Source: Metarhizium brunneum (Eukaryota > Ascomycota > Sordariomycetes > Hypocreales > Clavicipitaceae). From it: 64,000 nt of DNA. Within the stretch, counting starts at the first letter, position 1, and each line of letters starts with the position of its first letter. The position numbers were made by a program, and so were the translations under genes. The notes below the pieces were generated by a model, which saw nothing but the letters and a program-made list of their open reading frames with translations, searched no databases and was not told where the DNA came from. Shown here in pieces: positions 24,980 to 35,216 of this stretch. The stretch is taken from assembly GCF_013426205.1 (NCBI RefSeq), contig NC_089425.1:2108001-2172000 (forward strand), in the 5' to 3' direction.

Positions 24980-26625
24980 TCAAGCAATGACCCCGGAGTC
25001 CTTCGCAGCGTCTTCGGCTTGATGTAATTCTGGAGAAGCTACACTGGACCGCTTTGACTGTTGCTGTTGCTCCCTCATTTCTTTCTTATCCTTCTCCCAC
25101 TGACTACTTGCGTCACCAAATTCTTCTTTCAATTTCTGCTCCTTGAGTTTCTTCTCCTGCTCTTCCTTCTCACGAGCAATTCGTTCCTGCTCCATCTCCT
25201 ATTGCGAAAAGTCAGAACTCGTCGACCAGCGGTCGGCCACCGCTCGAGTACTTACCTCCATGTGACGAATGTCGTCTACACTAGGTTCATAGAGATGCCA
25301 AATCACGTAGTGTGGCAATCCTACCACAGAGTACTGCATTCTCTTGGCCATCTGTTCAAACTCCAGTCAAAATACGTCACAAAACACATATAGGGTGGGA
25401 CGAAATACCGACCTTTCCAAAGCCCTCTGTCTCAGCATGCTTTTGAAAGCTAAAAGCTGGGAAGTGAACACCGGTTCGAAAGACTTTAGCTTTGGCTAGA
25501 ATGCTGACACCGCCAACGCCGTCGATCTCCATTTCCATATCTGGATCGCCATAAGGGTCACGTAGATATGCCAGGTGAGGTCGCCAGGTAGCGTACTCGG
25601 CGTAGCCTTCCACAATCACAGCATCTTCATCCAAGGTGTCGGCAAGCGCTAACGCAGTCTCTGATTCTTGCCAAGAGTTCAAATCGTATGGTTGTTCGCC
25701 ACCGAGCCAATCCGGTAGGGGTCGCCAGACGTCTAGAAGAAACGGGATTAGTTGGTTATAGAGATATTGAATAGTAAAGGAGTCAGAATAGTACAATGCG
25801 GTACTTACTTGGCACAATGACGTCTTTATTATGACGCATAAGATCCTCGAGTATGGTGAAGGGCGCAGTCTCTACATCTACATCTCGCCAATAAACCCAA
25901 GAGTGATATGGTCTTAAAGCTGCACTGAGAAGCCAATTTCTGGCCTGAGCCATTAGCTTTCTTCGACTGGCTTGTGCTGCGAATCCATGTCGGCTTTCAA
26001 CATCTTGGTTGACCTTTTGACCAAAATCTTTCTCAATAATGGACACTTCTCCATAAGGCTGTTTAGGATCAGGATCGGCCTGGATTCGTTCCAAATTGTC
26101 GGTGAGCACCTGTAATGTTCGATCTTTAGAGTCGGACACCAAGAAGGCAAGGTCGATCAAATGATGAGGGTATGTGAAATTGCGCAAATGGGAGAAAAAC
26201 ATTGCCAAATGCGCTTCTGCGTCACGCAAAGGGACGCACAAGAGAATACGTTCTTCGCGTTCCCAGCCCCGTGCAGTACCTTGAACATTGCTGAGATCAT
26301 AGTATCGGACGGTTTCGAGCTCGACATCGTTCGTCGCAGAGAACAAGCCTAGAGATACAACAGAGAGGATTGGGTTAGAGGGCCATAACCAAACACTAAT
26401 GACAAGCAGTCCAATCACTGCAAGGCCAACTCGAATGAGAAATTTTCTCTGTCGTCGGTTCCCCGGTGCTGAAGTACGAGGTTGAAATCTAAAGGGTTGC
26501 ATTAGATTGGGTGGGTATATGATACCTGGATAATAACCACGCAATTACCTATGGGGAGATATGTCAAACGTGTTGCCTCTGGGATATCCGTTGGAAAATC
26601 CGCTTCCTTGATGCCGTGGCATCAT
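24980..26625 (-). CDS. Mannan polymerase II complex ANP1-type subunit (GT62 family)
   Basis: Golgi alpha-1,6-mannosyltransferase subunit (Anp1/Van1/Mnn9 family) that elongates N-glycan outer chains. Exons 26625-26549, 26488-25809, 25732-25413, 25351-25256 and 25198-24980 give 463 residues. Type II topology: a short basic cytosolic tail, one membrane segment (LAVIGLLVISVWLW, about 42-56), then the catalytic domain. Family motifs are ILLCVPLRDAEAHL, the metal-binding DVD in WVYWRDVDVE, GGVSILAKAKVF and EGFGKMAKRM. The C-terminus from HMEEMEQERIAREKEEQ is a charged coiled coil. I prefer Anp1 over Mnn9/Van1 because of that extended tail; moderately sure. Confidence 0.9.
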
Positions 26626-29138
26626 TTTGCTGGCAGAGAGCAAGACATAAGATGACAGATAGGTAAAGAACAACCCAGATCCGCACTGCCTGCTACCAGA
26701 TCGCGCAGAATAATGACAGAACCAAGGGGCGAAATTGTTCCCTGCGTCAAGTAGAAGAGGAAAAATGGGAAGGGAGGAAGAGGCGATCCGTCTTGGGATA
26801 TCGGTTGTGATACAAGCGATGTAATCATTAATCAGGGTGCTTGCAACCGCGATTTAAAAAGCGAAGGGTGGAGGACACCCAGCTGCCTTTTCAAAGGAGA
26901 CTTCAGGCGCATGGTCAATTGCTGAGTGTCTCGGGCCAGGAGACCACCAGTAGCGAGTTCCTCCGCCTAAGTATCTAAGTACCTAAGTACTGTAGGTACC
27001 TAGGTGTCCAGTAGGTACTTGAGTATAGGCCTGGGCTTGAGATACCTACCTAGGTACCTATACTACGTTCTAGCTCCAGGGTACTAGGAGGTATCTACCG
27101 TAGTAGGTGTTTTAGGGTAGGTAAGTACCTAGCATTACAAAGTATGTCCGCCAGAGCGTAAACAGGCTGGACTCTGTGGAGTAAAGTTCTACCTGACGAT
27201 GGGATATGACCTAGCCAAGTACCTAGGTACTTTAGCCAGGTTAGTCCTCTAGCCTTTCCAGCATACCCTACCATACAGAAATCGAATAATGAAATTTATC
27301 AATTACTCAGAGGGTTGAATGCCTATGAGCATTAGATCAAAGTCGGCACGCCTTCTGCATTATAATCATTGGCGAATGGGTGTAGGCTAAGATAAATTGG
27401 AACAATCGAAACTGATTGAAGCACTGATTTCGATCCCTTACTACATCACCACTGGCCAGTGTTAAGTCATCAGCGAAAAAGGCGGTTCGTGTTCTAATGA
27501 ATGCACTATACATTTACTACTGAGCGATCAAGTATAATTACAGCATATCTTGATTCGTGCACTCTGAGACCTACTCCAAGACCTGGGAACACAAACGGAA
27601 AAAAAGGTACACAGGTTGCAGAATGAACAATGAAGTGCTACGACTATAATTCTTTGGATTGGCTGCTACAACAACCCGTACCGGGTGGGGAGAGACTTCT
27701 TGTCCCTCTCGCCCCCAAACCAGCCAGCCTGTCTGCGTGTTTATCGTCATATGGAGCTATATCACTTCGTCCACGTTTAAGATGCGCGACTAAAACCCTT
27801 GCATGAAACCAGTGAAATCAAAGACAATAACGACTGCCAAAACAACGTGGCAAAGATCAGAATGTCATGGAAATATTGAAGATACCCACCTTAAAAATGC
27901 TGCAGTCTTATGTACCGCAGCTCGACTCTGTAATGTGACCCGCTTTGTTGGATAACTGCTGCAAGATTCAGTTAGAAATCGCCATCTAACAGGATACCAT
28001 GATATAGAGCAGTTCTTGAGAGGATTCGTCAGACAAGCCAGTTTACTCAGTCATCTTCGCCGGCCCTTCCATACCAGCGAACCAAAACGGGCCACGAATA
28101 GGGAGAGGCACTGAAGTTAAATAACGTCGAGTGACAACTCCACAACTTTCATAGCGTCCCAGACAGAGAAGCTCAAGTGCGGGAGAATAACTCGGTAAAG
28201 ATGAGGTAGTTGAATGGATAGAACTTGTGTCATCATCTGCCCATGCTACGCAGTCTTAACGGATAAACAGGGAATAGAGCATGTGTACCTTGATAACTCG
28301 GGCGGTACAGTGCGTCTTGTTGCGCGAATCGGTTGTACAAAGTGTTGGACCTAAGCAAGTTTGAAAGAAACAGTGACGTTGCACTGCGGCTTCATGCGCA
28401 AATTAGCCATGTCATGCAGAAGATAGTATCAGTGAAGCACGCAGGTGTGAAATGCTAGTTGGTATCAGAGATCTTGGTATGGTATTTAGGAGTCATCACT
28501 TTAGTTCAGTAGCAGAACTGGATGAAAATAAGTCTCATCATGCAAGGAAGGTTTGGCTATAATTGCACTCTGATTAACTTACTCGGTGACATTACTTCTC
28601 TAGGCTACTTCATGTAGCAATCCTCGCCTTGGTGTATCTGCAGTATCTCTGGATTAGTAGATCTTCAGGTAGGTACATGCTGCATACATTGTTTGGCAAC
28701 ACACTTCATCAGATGGTAGTGCATGCTTGTTCAATCGCTCAGGAGTCGCGGGAACAGTGGTGTGTGATATCTTCATATGGGTTGTATGTGAAGAATAAAA
28801 GGCAGTGGCTGCAGGAAAAGGTAGCAAATCACTCACTATTTTTCATATTTGATTGCAGAGCAACAGACAGCATGCTTTAGTGTCTGGTGAAGATGTTTGT
28901 CAAGGAAGAAAAAAATCGAAGGCCAAATTCTTGCGGGTCCTTTATAAAGAGATGTGGATAATGGAGTTACCCTTTTTTTTAAATTATTTAATTTAATGGA
29001 GTTACCCTTAAAGCCAAAACAAGTGGGATCAGTCGCACCACTAATTTCATATCGCTCCCCACTACTTGCATAACGATTTGGGTGGATTTTACGCCCGCCA
29101 ACACAGCTCTTGTAAAAGTAAATACACCTCGCCAAGCA
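26626..29138. other. 2.5 kb divergent intergenic region
   Basis: Separates ANP1 (-) from MTR3 (+) and is the largest gap here. It holds a dense CCTAGGTA cluster (26967-27245) and then about 1.9 kb with no ORF I can support on either strand, including short AT tracts near 28970-28995. No tRNA-like B box was seen. It may hold long leaders, an unrecognised noncoding RNA or nothing. Confidence 0.4.
26967..27245. repeat. Cluster of CCTAGGTA palindromes
   Basis: At least four separated blocks of AAGTACCTAAGTAC, GGTACCTAGGT, ACCTACCTAGGTACCT and AAGTACCTAGGTAC within about 280 bp upstream of ANP1. The spacers between blocks are ordinary sequence. Confidence 0.8.
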
Positions 29139-30042
29139 ATGTCTGATCGGCGACGAATTAACGGGCCAGGAGGTCCTACTAACCCTCCTGTCTACGATGA
29201 GGATTTAATAATCAAGCCAGTTCGCACCAGGAATAATAATGATGTCCGACCATTTTGTAAGCCAGTCTCCGATCGCGTTCACCTGGTCACATCTAACTCA
29301 TGTAACAGATCTGAAGACTGGTGTAACACCATCAGCATCGGGCTCAGCCTACTTGGAAATAGATCAAAGTACTGGGAGTGGCTTTGGCATGAAGTTTACC
29401 TGCACCGTGCATGGACCTCGATCACTTCCTCGATCAGCACCGTTCTCTCCTCATATGGTTATATCAACCCATGTCAAATATGCTCCTTTTGCTACACGAC
29501 AGCGCAAAGGCTATCTCAGAGATGCCAGTGAGCGAGATCTGAGTATACATTTAGAAACTGCCTTGCGCGGTGCTGTTATTGCGGATCGCTGGCCAAAAAG
29601 CGGTGTCGAGGTGGTTGTAACTATTGTGGAAGGTGACGTGAGCCGCCAGACAACCATCGATGAAGGCCATGAGGAGTGGAACACCATGTCTATACTCAGC
29701 GGATGCATCACTGTTGCTTCTGCTGCGATTGCCGATGCTGGAATCGATAGCGTTGATGTTGCTGCAGGGGGGGTTGCCGCACTTGTGCAAGACGAAGGCA
29801 TTGGGAAAGAGCCAATATTAGTCATGGACCCTTCTGTCTCCGAGCACAAGACTATTTTAGCTGCCTGTTGTGTGGCATATTTGCCAGCTCGAGACGAAAT
29901 TACGAATCTCTGGTACAAGGGGTCTTCATGTGGCTCTCACCTTGCAACATACCGATCTTTGGTTGGCAGGGCAGTTCTTGCGAGCAAGGGAGCCGGAAAA
30001 GCAATATCGGTGTCTCTTAACGAGGCGGCTCTGTTAGCTTAA
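29139..30042 (+). CDS. MTR3: Exosome complex RNase PH-like subunit MTR3
   Basis: Catalytically inactive RNase PH-fold subunit of the six-member exosome ring, for 3'-5' RNA processing and decay in nucleus and cytoplasm. Exons 29139-29256 and 29309-30042, with a 52-bp GTAAGC intron, give 283 residues. Typical features are MSDRRRINGPGGPTNPP at the start, LKTGVTPSASGSAYLE, CTVHGPRSLPRSAPFSP, FATRQRKGYLRDASERDL and ALRGAVIADRWPKSGVEV. The C-terminal half has the RNase PH domain 2 pattern (SILSGCITVASAAIADAGI). The 29139 start is the first in-frame ATG. Confidence 0.94.
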
Positions 30043-31140
30043 ATTCAAGCTTCTTCATTGCCGCCACGCCTTCGATGACTGTCCGGCCGCCGGCAAGTTG
30101 TGCCAAAGCCGACTCTCGAAAAGGGGGAACACTATTCGCAAAATTACAAGAGGCGCTCCTCGGGTATGCAATGGGTAGAATAACTGCGGGTGCGTGTAGT
30201 TTGTCTGTTGGTATAAGCGGTTGCTGACGAGCTATGGCGAGGTAGCGGACGTGTAAGGTCTAGGCAGGACATATACCTTTTGACCCCAACATACATATTT
30301 TGTCAAGGCCGGTGATGACGAGCAGCCATGATAGTCATTTCCATTTCTCAAAGGATGAGCTGGGCGAAGTGGAACCTACCGGTCTTGTCGTCGGTGTCTA
30401 TTGTTAGGTGCTGGCTGACAATTTCATCTGTCAGTACACATATTGCTGACAATCTAGGCCCTATTGCGGCCTTGAGCATGTGTATAATTGTAACTTTTAT
30501 CACTTACTTAAGCAGACATGAAAAAGGAGATGAGACCTCGGCTAAGACTGAGATACGGAGCTACTTTATGGCGTGTTCCACAGATTGAACTGTGGTATGC
30601 TGCGTACCCAGGTACCTTTATCATTTGAAACCGCATACGTGTTTGAGGTAGCCGCCACCGCCAGCATTTCTTCACTCTATCCACTCGATTGTTAATTCAT
30701 GTTTTATCCACGTCATGCGCTCGCCCATCAAATAGGAAGTAGGATATAGGCTATCTAAGCTTCATGTGATCAACCAAGGCTGGGCCTTTATTCGGCAAAA
30801 GCTTGCAAATTTCACATTACGTCTTCGGGGAAGTTCATTTGAGTCGACTGTGGTAATGGCTGCCATGGTGCTATCTACCCGGGTAGTTCAAGAGCAGCGA
30901 CTACCCCGGAGGAATTAATGCAAGTAGCCAGGTCGTGTCATCTCATCAACAACTTCACCCGTTAAATGAAATGCCATTCAAACTGCCCATGGGTCTAGAT
31001 GGTATGGTTGACACCGGGCTCATTCAAGTCCAACGTGCTCACACCAACTACATGCTTAGTACCTATTGCCTAAATTTTAGCCCTGCCAATGTGGCTAAAG
31101 TCTGGGTACTCAAGTACATCGGAGGTTTTTTTTTTTTTTT

Positions 31141-31760
31141 TGGTGACTATCACCATCTTATCAGTTGTGACAAGATAACTTATTGAAGTTTTTATTTAAT
31201 ATTTGGCTAGTGTGTTTGACGCATCGCGGTGCGTTCTGTGTTTTCCTCGAGGCACGTCACGGTCCTGGAACCTGGTACGGCTCAATCATAGTGTTATGAG
31301 TGGTCTCGCATGGCTATTTAGCCTTCTACTTCACTTTACTTTATTTTATTTTTTATTAAATAATTTAAATAATTTAATAATTTATGCGAGATGGCCTTGG
31401 CTAGCGGCCGCGGCGCGGCACCAATTGCGCTGGTACGTCTGACGCGTCACGATGCGTGTACAGACGGTCTACTTTTCTAGTCTCTTACTGTCCTTGGCCT
31501 AGTACAGCCCAATACTGTTTTAGATTTTACGCTTGCACGATACCTGTATCATGCGTGTAATTTCATTTGACTACAGAGCGAATCAACCAAAAATTAATTT
31601 AATGATTTAATAATTCATAATAATTCAAGATCTGTCTTTCGATACTTATATCGTCACCAGAGCTAGGGGCTGCGCACGTAGGCATTACTACCTGCCTAGG
31701 TACTTGTACCTACCTAGGTACCTACCTACCTAGGTAAGTACGTAGGTACTTAGGGGGCAG
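31141..31760. repeat. Degenerate AT-rich repeat, copy 1 (possible RIP-mutated element)
   Basis: 31162-31204 matches the reverse complement of 60796-60838 at 34 of 43 positions, and 7 of the 9 differences are transitions. 31666-31682 matches 60867-60883 in direct orientation with two transitions in 17. Both loci then run into a CCTAGGTA array. This suggests relics of one dispersed element decayed by C-to-T changes. Boundaries are approximate. Confidence 0.6.
31685..31755. repeat. CCTAGGTA palindromic array
   Basis: Contiguous TACCTGCCTAGGTACTTG, TACCTACCTAGGTACC and CTACCTAGGTAAGTAC units. It sits at the right end of the degenerate repeat, about 440 bp upstream of the Asi-type start codon. 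Confidence 0.85.
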
Positions 31761-32194
31761 TTACCTCGTGTCCCACCCAACGACCATGGCCGTTGGGTCC
31801 ACCCAAAGTGGATTACTCAAGTGCTCTTTGGAACCAAGAATCAAGTCGTCCAACTTCAGCCAGCTTCAAATCCTTCTTGGTGAGCGATCGCTAATACGAC
31901 CATCGTCAGCATCCTTTCTCCGGCGATAGCGAACTAGTCAATAACACACTTACGTCATATTGATAGTGTCTCTTCGCCGCGCCCTGGGGCGTGCTGTGGT
32001 ATCAGGTATTTCAACAAGTATACAGCACCACACACCATCCATCATCATCGCATTTGGCAGCGAGCTTATTCCGAGAACCCGACTCCATCGGACTCGATAG
32101 GAGGGCAACGCTACTCTATGCCTGGTTTCGACCACATCAGGACATAGAATCAGGCGTGAACTTCCAGAAACGCTCAGTGGCTACTGGATGTGCC

Positions 32195-35080
32195 ATGGAC
32201 CAACGGCTTCACGCTGCCAATGACTTTGCTCCTCACATGGCCCAACCTTTGGTAAATCTCCAGACAGCTGCGGGTTCAAGTTGGCACAACATCACCGCCT
32301 GGGCCATCAACGTGACGCGAAATGCGGCGTTTCTAGAAGACTTCTTGTGGGTCGGTCCACGGATTTTCATGAAACTTGGATCCTACATAGCCTTGTCAGA
32401 CACCACAGGTGGTTCGACGGGACGACTGACATCGCCATCGGATGGAGCCATGTCCTCAGAGCTGCACTTGCGAAACTTGCTGGAACCTGATATTAGTATC
32501 CCTTTGAAAGCAAGGATTGGCCCATCCATCGGAGATGCAAATGCAGACACACAAGCTACACGACTGTCCCTTGATGGCGCGCGGGGCTTGGGCAGTGTAT
32601 TTGGTTACGTTACCAGTAAGTGGGCAGTGTCAACTATCGCCATGGCTATAATCCTCAACCGTACACATATATTTGCAGCTACCAGAAGGCGATTGCGGCT
32701 CTACTGGCGTACTAGGCTACTTCTCAGGGTCCTGCCGATCATTCTTCTTGCTTCACAATCACTCCATCTTCTCCGGTCTATCCAATGCCAGACGTCACCA
32801 ATATTTAACCAACTTCGGTGGGGGGATACAAACAAAACGTCTGATTTGGCATTTGCACATCCGAGTGCATTCCTGAATAAACTGAGCTCTAGCTTACTTC
32901 TCGGCATTGGTGATAGAGAATCATGTGAAGCTGCTGGCATGGTTCCCAAGGGCGACGACTCGGATGCTCAAAATCTACGCGGGTCTTTGAATCTACTATG
33001 GCCTCTATTCGGTGTATTATGTCTTAGTCACTTTATCGAGACGCTATCATGTGCCGTCCAAGGCCGCCCGCTCTCAGTGGAAACCGGAATGACGCTGTTT
33101 GAGCAATCACTTGCCTTCGCAGAGGCAGATGCGGCTGTCAATAATCAGCTTGGCTGGGGGTCTTTGCCTCGGATCCATCAGAATTTGAACCCGCCAGTAT
33201 CTGGTTTATCAGCATCAACTTCTCTGACGCGGTCTGCGGTCCTCAGCAAGGTTAACACGCCCCCAGAAGTCTTATTTATTGCATTTTTGTCGTCCATGAC
33301 TCATCTGTCCAGTCACATGTTGGGAGTATTTGATGCCCAGTCAAAATACAGACTCGTGAACACAGGGTTTTGGGGCCTCTGTTTCATGGGTACAATCGTC
33401 TGGAGCGCTTTCGAATTTGAACTGGGAAATCCTTTGGCACAAAGCATGTTAAGATTTCCAACTGTGTGCATCATTGGATTTGTTCCTCATGTTCTAGTAC
33501 TGTCTGGTATTGCGGTCTGTCTTCTAATATACGGACTAGCCCTCATCCTGTCTGCTCTAGCTCCGCCGTTGTCTACCAGCGACAGTCGTTCAGCGACCCT
33601 TCGTCAAAGGCTAGCACATGCTCATGAAAACATGCAAGCAAATATCTCTCTTTCAGAAATTCGCATAACGAGAGACATGGATTTTTATACAGCACTTCTT
33701 CGAACCGGGTTTGCTGCCATCAGTATGGCAAGTGAAGCTGTATACCTCAATGAAGACCGTGGTGTCACTCTACAACATCGCACATGGCTAGAAGAGGCGC
33801 GCTTCCGAGAGGTAGAGGAGATACAAAGGCAAGCAATTGGAATTGGGATGCCTAACTCCCAGTATGACCAGATTGGCACTATCGGGCTCGTTCCAGTGAA
33901 AGATTGTACCGTGGCTGCGACAAGCGGCTATGGCCGCGAACGTGCTGCCCAGAGAATATCCAGAGGGCGAAGTGACAGGGCCATTCGGACAGGCACTGGG
34001 GCGACTGAAAGAAGCTCAAGGTGGTTCATGGCTGTGGAATTTTTACTGAGCACAGGCAAGTTGATGGTTCGCACAAGTGCCCTAGCGGCACTTTGGGGGT
34101 TAGGAAGGATTCGAATAAGGAGTCAACCGGCTTGGCTCCTTTGGCTGGCTAGACGCCAGAAGCTTAGTATGGGTGACAAGGACAGGGTGTCCGGAAGGAG
34201 ACAGGGCATCACATCGGATGCTTCTGGACGTTCAATCACCGGCCAAAGATCAATTCCTCCAACGGAAGGCTTTGATGTCGAGACTGAATTCAGGCGATTC
34301 AATGCTAGTCAGGATGAAGACAGTCTGGATGCAGACCTATATAAGTACTGGTTGACTGGAGGCTGGTGGAGTTCAAATGACGAAAGTGGTGAATACAAGC
34401 CAGACGACGAGGACAGCTGGGACACAACTTCCGCCATATCCATCCCGACAACGCCAGTCGACGAAGATGGTTCAGATAACGGCTGGGGATCGGAAGAAGA
34501 TAATACAGAAGCACCCTCAGGGCTATCACTGACGCGAAGCTGGGAAACCACGCCGCCTGCGGATACAATCTTGGACACGAATAATTTAGCACGACTCCTA
34601 AACCCGGAGACTGCAGAAGAACGAGAAGAAGCCCACATCCTTTCTGCACACCTGCAGTACGATACAGTAATGACGAGGTCAAGCTTTAGGCGCCAGGATC
34701 ATCTCCGACGGAGTCGTGTTCTTCTACGGCCCGGCATGACTGCCACAGGAGGTTACAGATCTTCGGATAGTCGCAACGTGAAATTGAGCCCCGAAGATGA
34801 GGAACATCTCTTGGAGCAAATTCTCCTATCACGTCGCAATCAGAACGAGTTCCACTCCCGCGACACTGACACAATTCAGCGTACGGATTTGGCTACCGAG
34901 GAAGCAGCAAACCTGCCGTGTGTTGTTTGTCAGAGTTCCGTACGAACAATCGTCGTTTGGCCTTGTCGCTGCTTTAGTCTCTGTGACGACTGTCGCGTGT
35001 CACTGGCAATGAACAACTTTGATAAATGTGTATGCTGCCGGAGGGATGTGATGAGCTTCAGCCGAATTTTCGTACCATAG
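32195..35080 (+). CDS. Asi1/Asi3-type multi-pass membrane RING ubiquitin ligase
   Basis: By family, an inner-nuclear-membrane E3 of the Asi pathway for nuclear protein quality control. Exons 32195-32615 and 32679-35080 (63-bp GTAAGT...TTTGCAG intron, in frame and stop-free) give 940 residues. Hydrophobic segments include LLLRVLPIILLASQSLHLL, LWPLFGVLCLSHFIE, LCFMGTIVWSAFEF and CIIGFVPHVLVLSGIAVCLL. A long acidic, Ser-rich loop follows, then a C-terminal RING: CVVC, 11 residues, CRC, LCDDC and CVCC. The position usually held by His is Cys. The frame is open upstream to 31991 but has no ATG before 32195. Confidence 0.83.
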   Translation: MDQRLHAANDFAPHMAQPLVNLQTAAGSSWHNITAWAINVTRNAAFLEDFLWVGPRIFMKLGSYIALSDTTGGSTGRLTSPSDGAMSSELHLRNLLEPDISIPLKARIGPSIGDANADTQATRLSLDGARGLGSVFGYVTSKWAVSTIAMAIILNRTHIFAATRRRLRLYWRTRLLLRVLPIILLASQSLHLLRSIQCQTSPIFNQLRWGDTNKTSDLAFAHPSAFLNKLSSSLLLGIGDRESCEAAGMVPKGDDSDAQNLRGSLNLLWPLFGVLCLSHFIETLSCAVQGRPLSVETGMTLFEQSLAFAEADAAVNNQLGWGSLPRIHQNLNPPVSGLSASTSLTRSAVLSKVNTPPEVLFIAFLSSMTHLSSHMLGVFDAQSKYRLVNTGFWGLCFMGTIVWSAFEFELGNPLAQSMLRFPTVCIIGFVPHVLVLSGIAVCLLIYGLALILSALAPPLSTSDSRSATLRQRLAHAHENMQANISLSEIRITRDMDFYTALLRTGFAAISMASEAVYLNEDRGVTLQHRTWLEEARFREVEEIQRQAIGIGMPNSQYDQIGTIGLVPVKDCTVAATSGYGRERAAQRISRGRSDRAIRTGTGATERSSRWFMAVEFLLSTGKLMVRTSALAALWGLGRIRIRSQPAWLLWLARRQKLSMGDKDRVSGRRQGITSDASGRSITGQRSIPPTEGFDVETEFRRFNASQDEDSLDADLYKYWLTGGWWSSNDESGEYKPDDEDSWDTTSAISIPTTPVDEDGSDNGWGSEEDNTEAPSGLSLTRSWETTPPADTILDTNNLARLLNPETAEEREEAHILSAHLQYDTVMTRSSFRRQDHLRRSRVLLRPGMTATGGYRSSDSRNVKLSPEDEEHLLEQILLSRRNQNEFHSRDTDTIQRTDLATEEAANLPCVVCQSSVRTIVVWPCRCFSLCDDCRVSLAMNNFDKCVCCRRDVMSFSRIFVP

Positions 35081-35216
35081 CCGCATGACAGCCTTGCAGC
35101 TACACGAGTGATTGTGGTTCATAGTTCTCACTAAATCGTGTCTTCTTATTAATTTTACTTTCATTGAGAAATGCGCAACGACGGTGCAAATTGGTTCCTA
35201 TGCGTTCAACTCTCTG

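Larger units (their letters stand above)
30043..32194. other. Intergenic region rich in degenerate repeats
   Basis: About 2.1 kb upstream of the Asi-type gene. It contains a 16-nt T run (31126-31141), AT-rich stretches (31320-31385 and 31590-31630), a diverged direct repeat pair (31217-31234 and 31440-31457) and a CCTAGGTA array. A minus-strand partner of part of it lies near 60.8 kb. No gene is supported between 30043 and 31125. Confidence 0.6.

Noticed and set aside
31991..32194. Upstream extension of the Asi-type ORF to 31991
   Set aside because: No ATG occurs in this frame before 32195, so the 68 extra codons are probably leader sequence.
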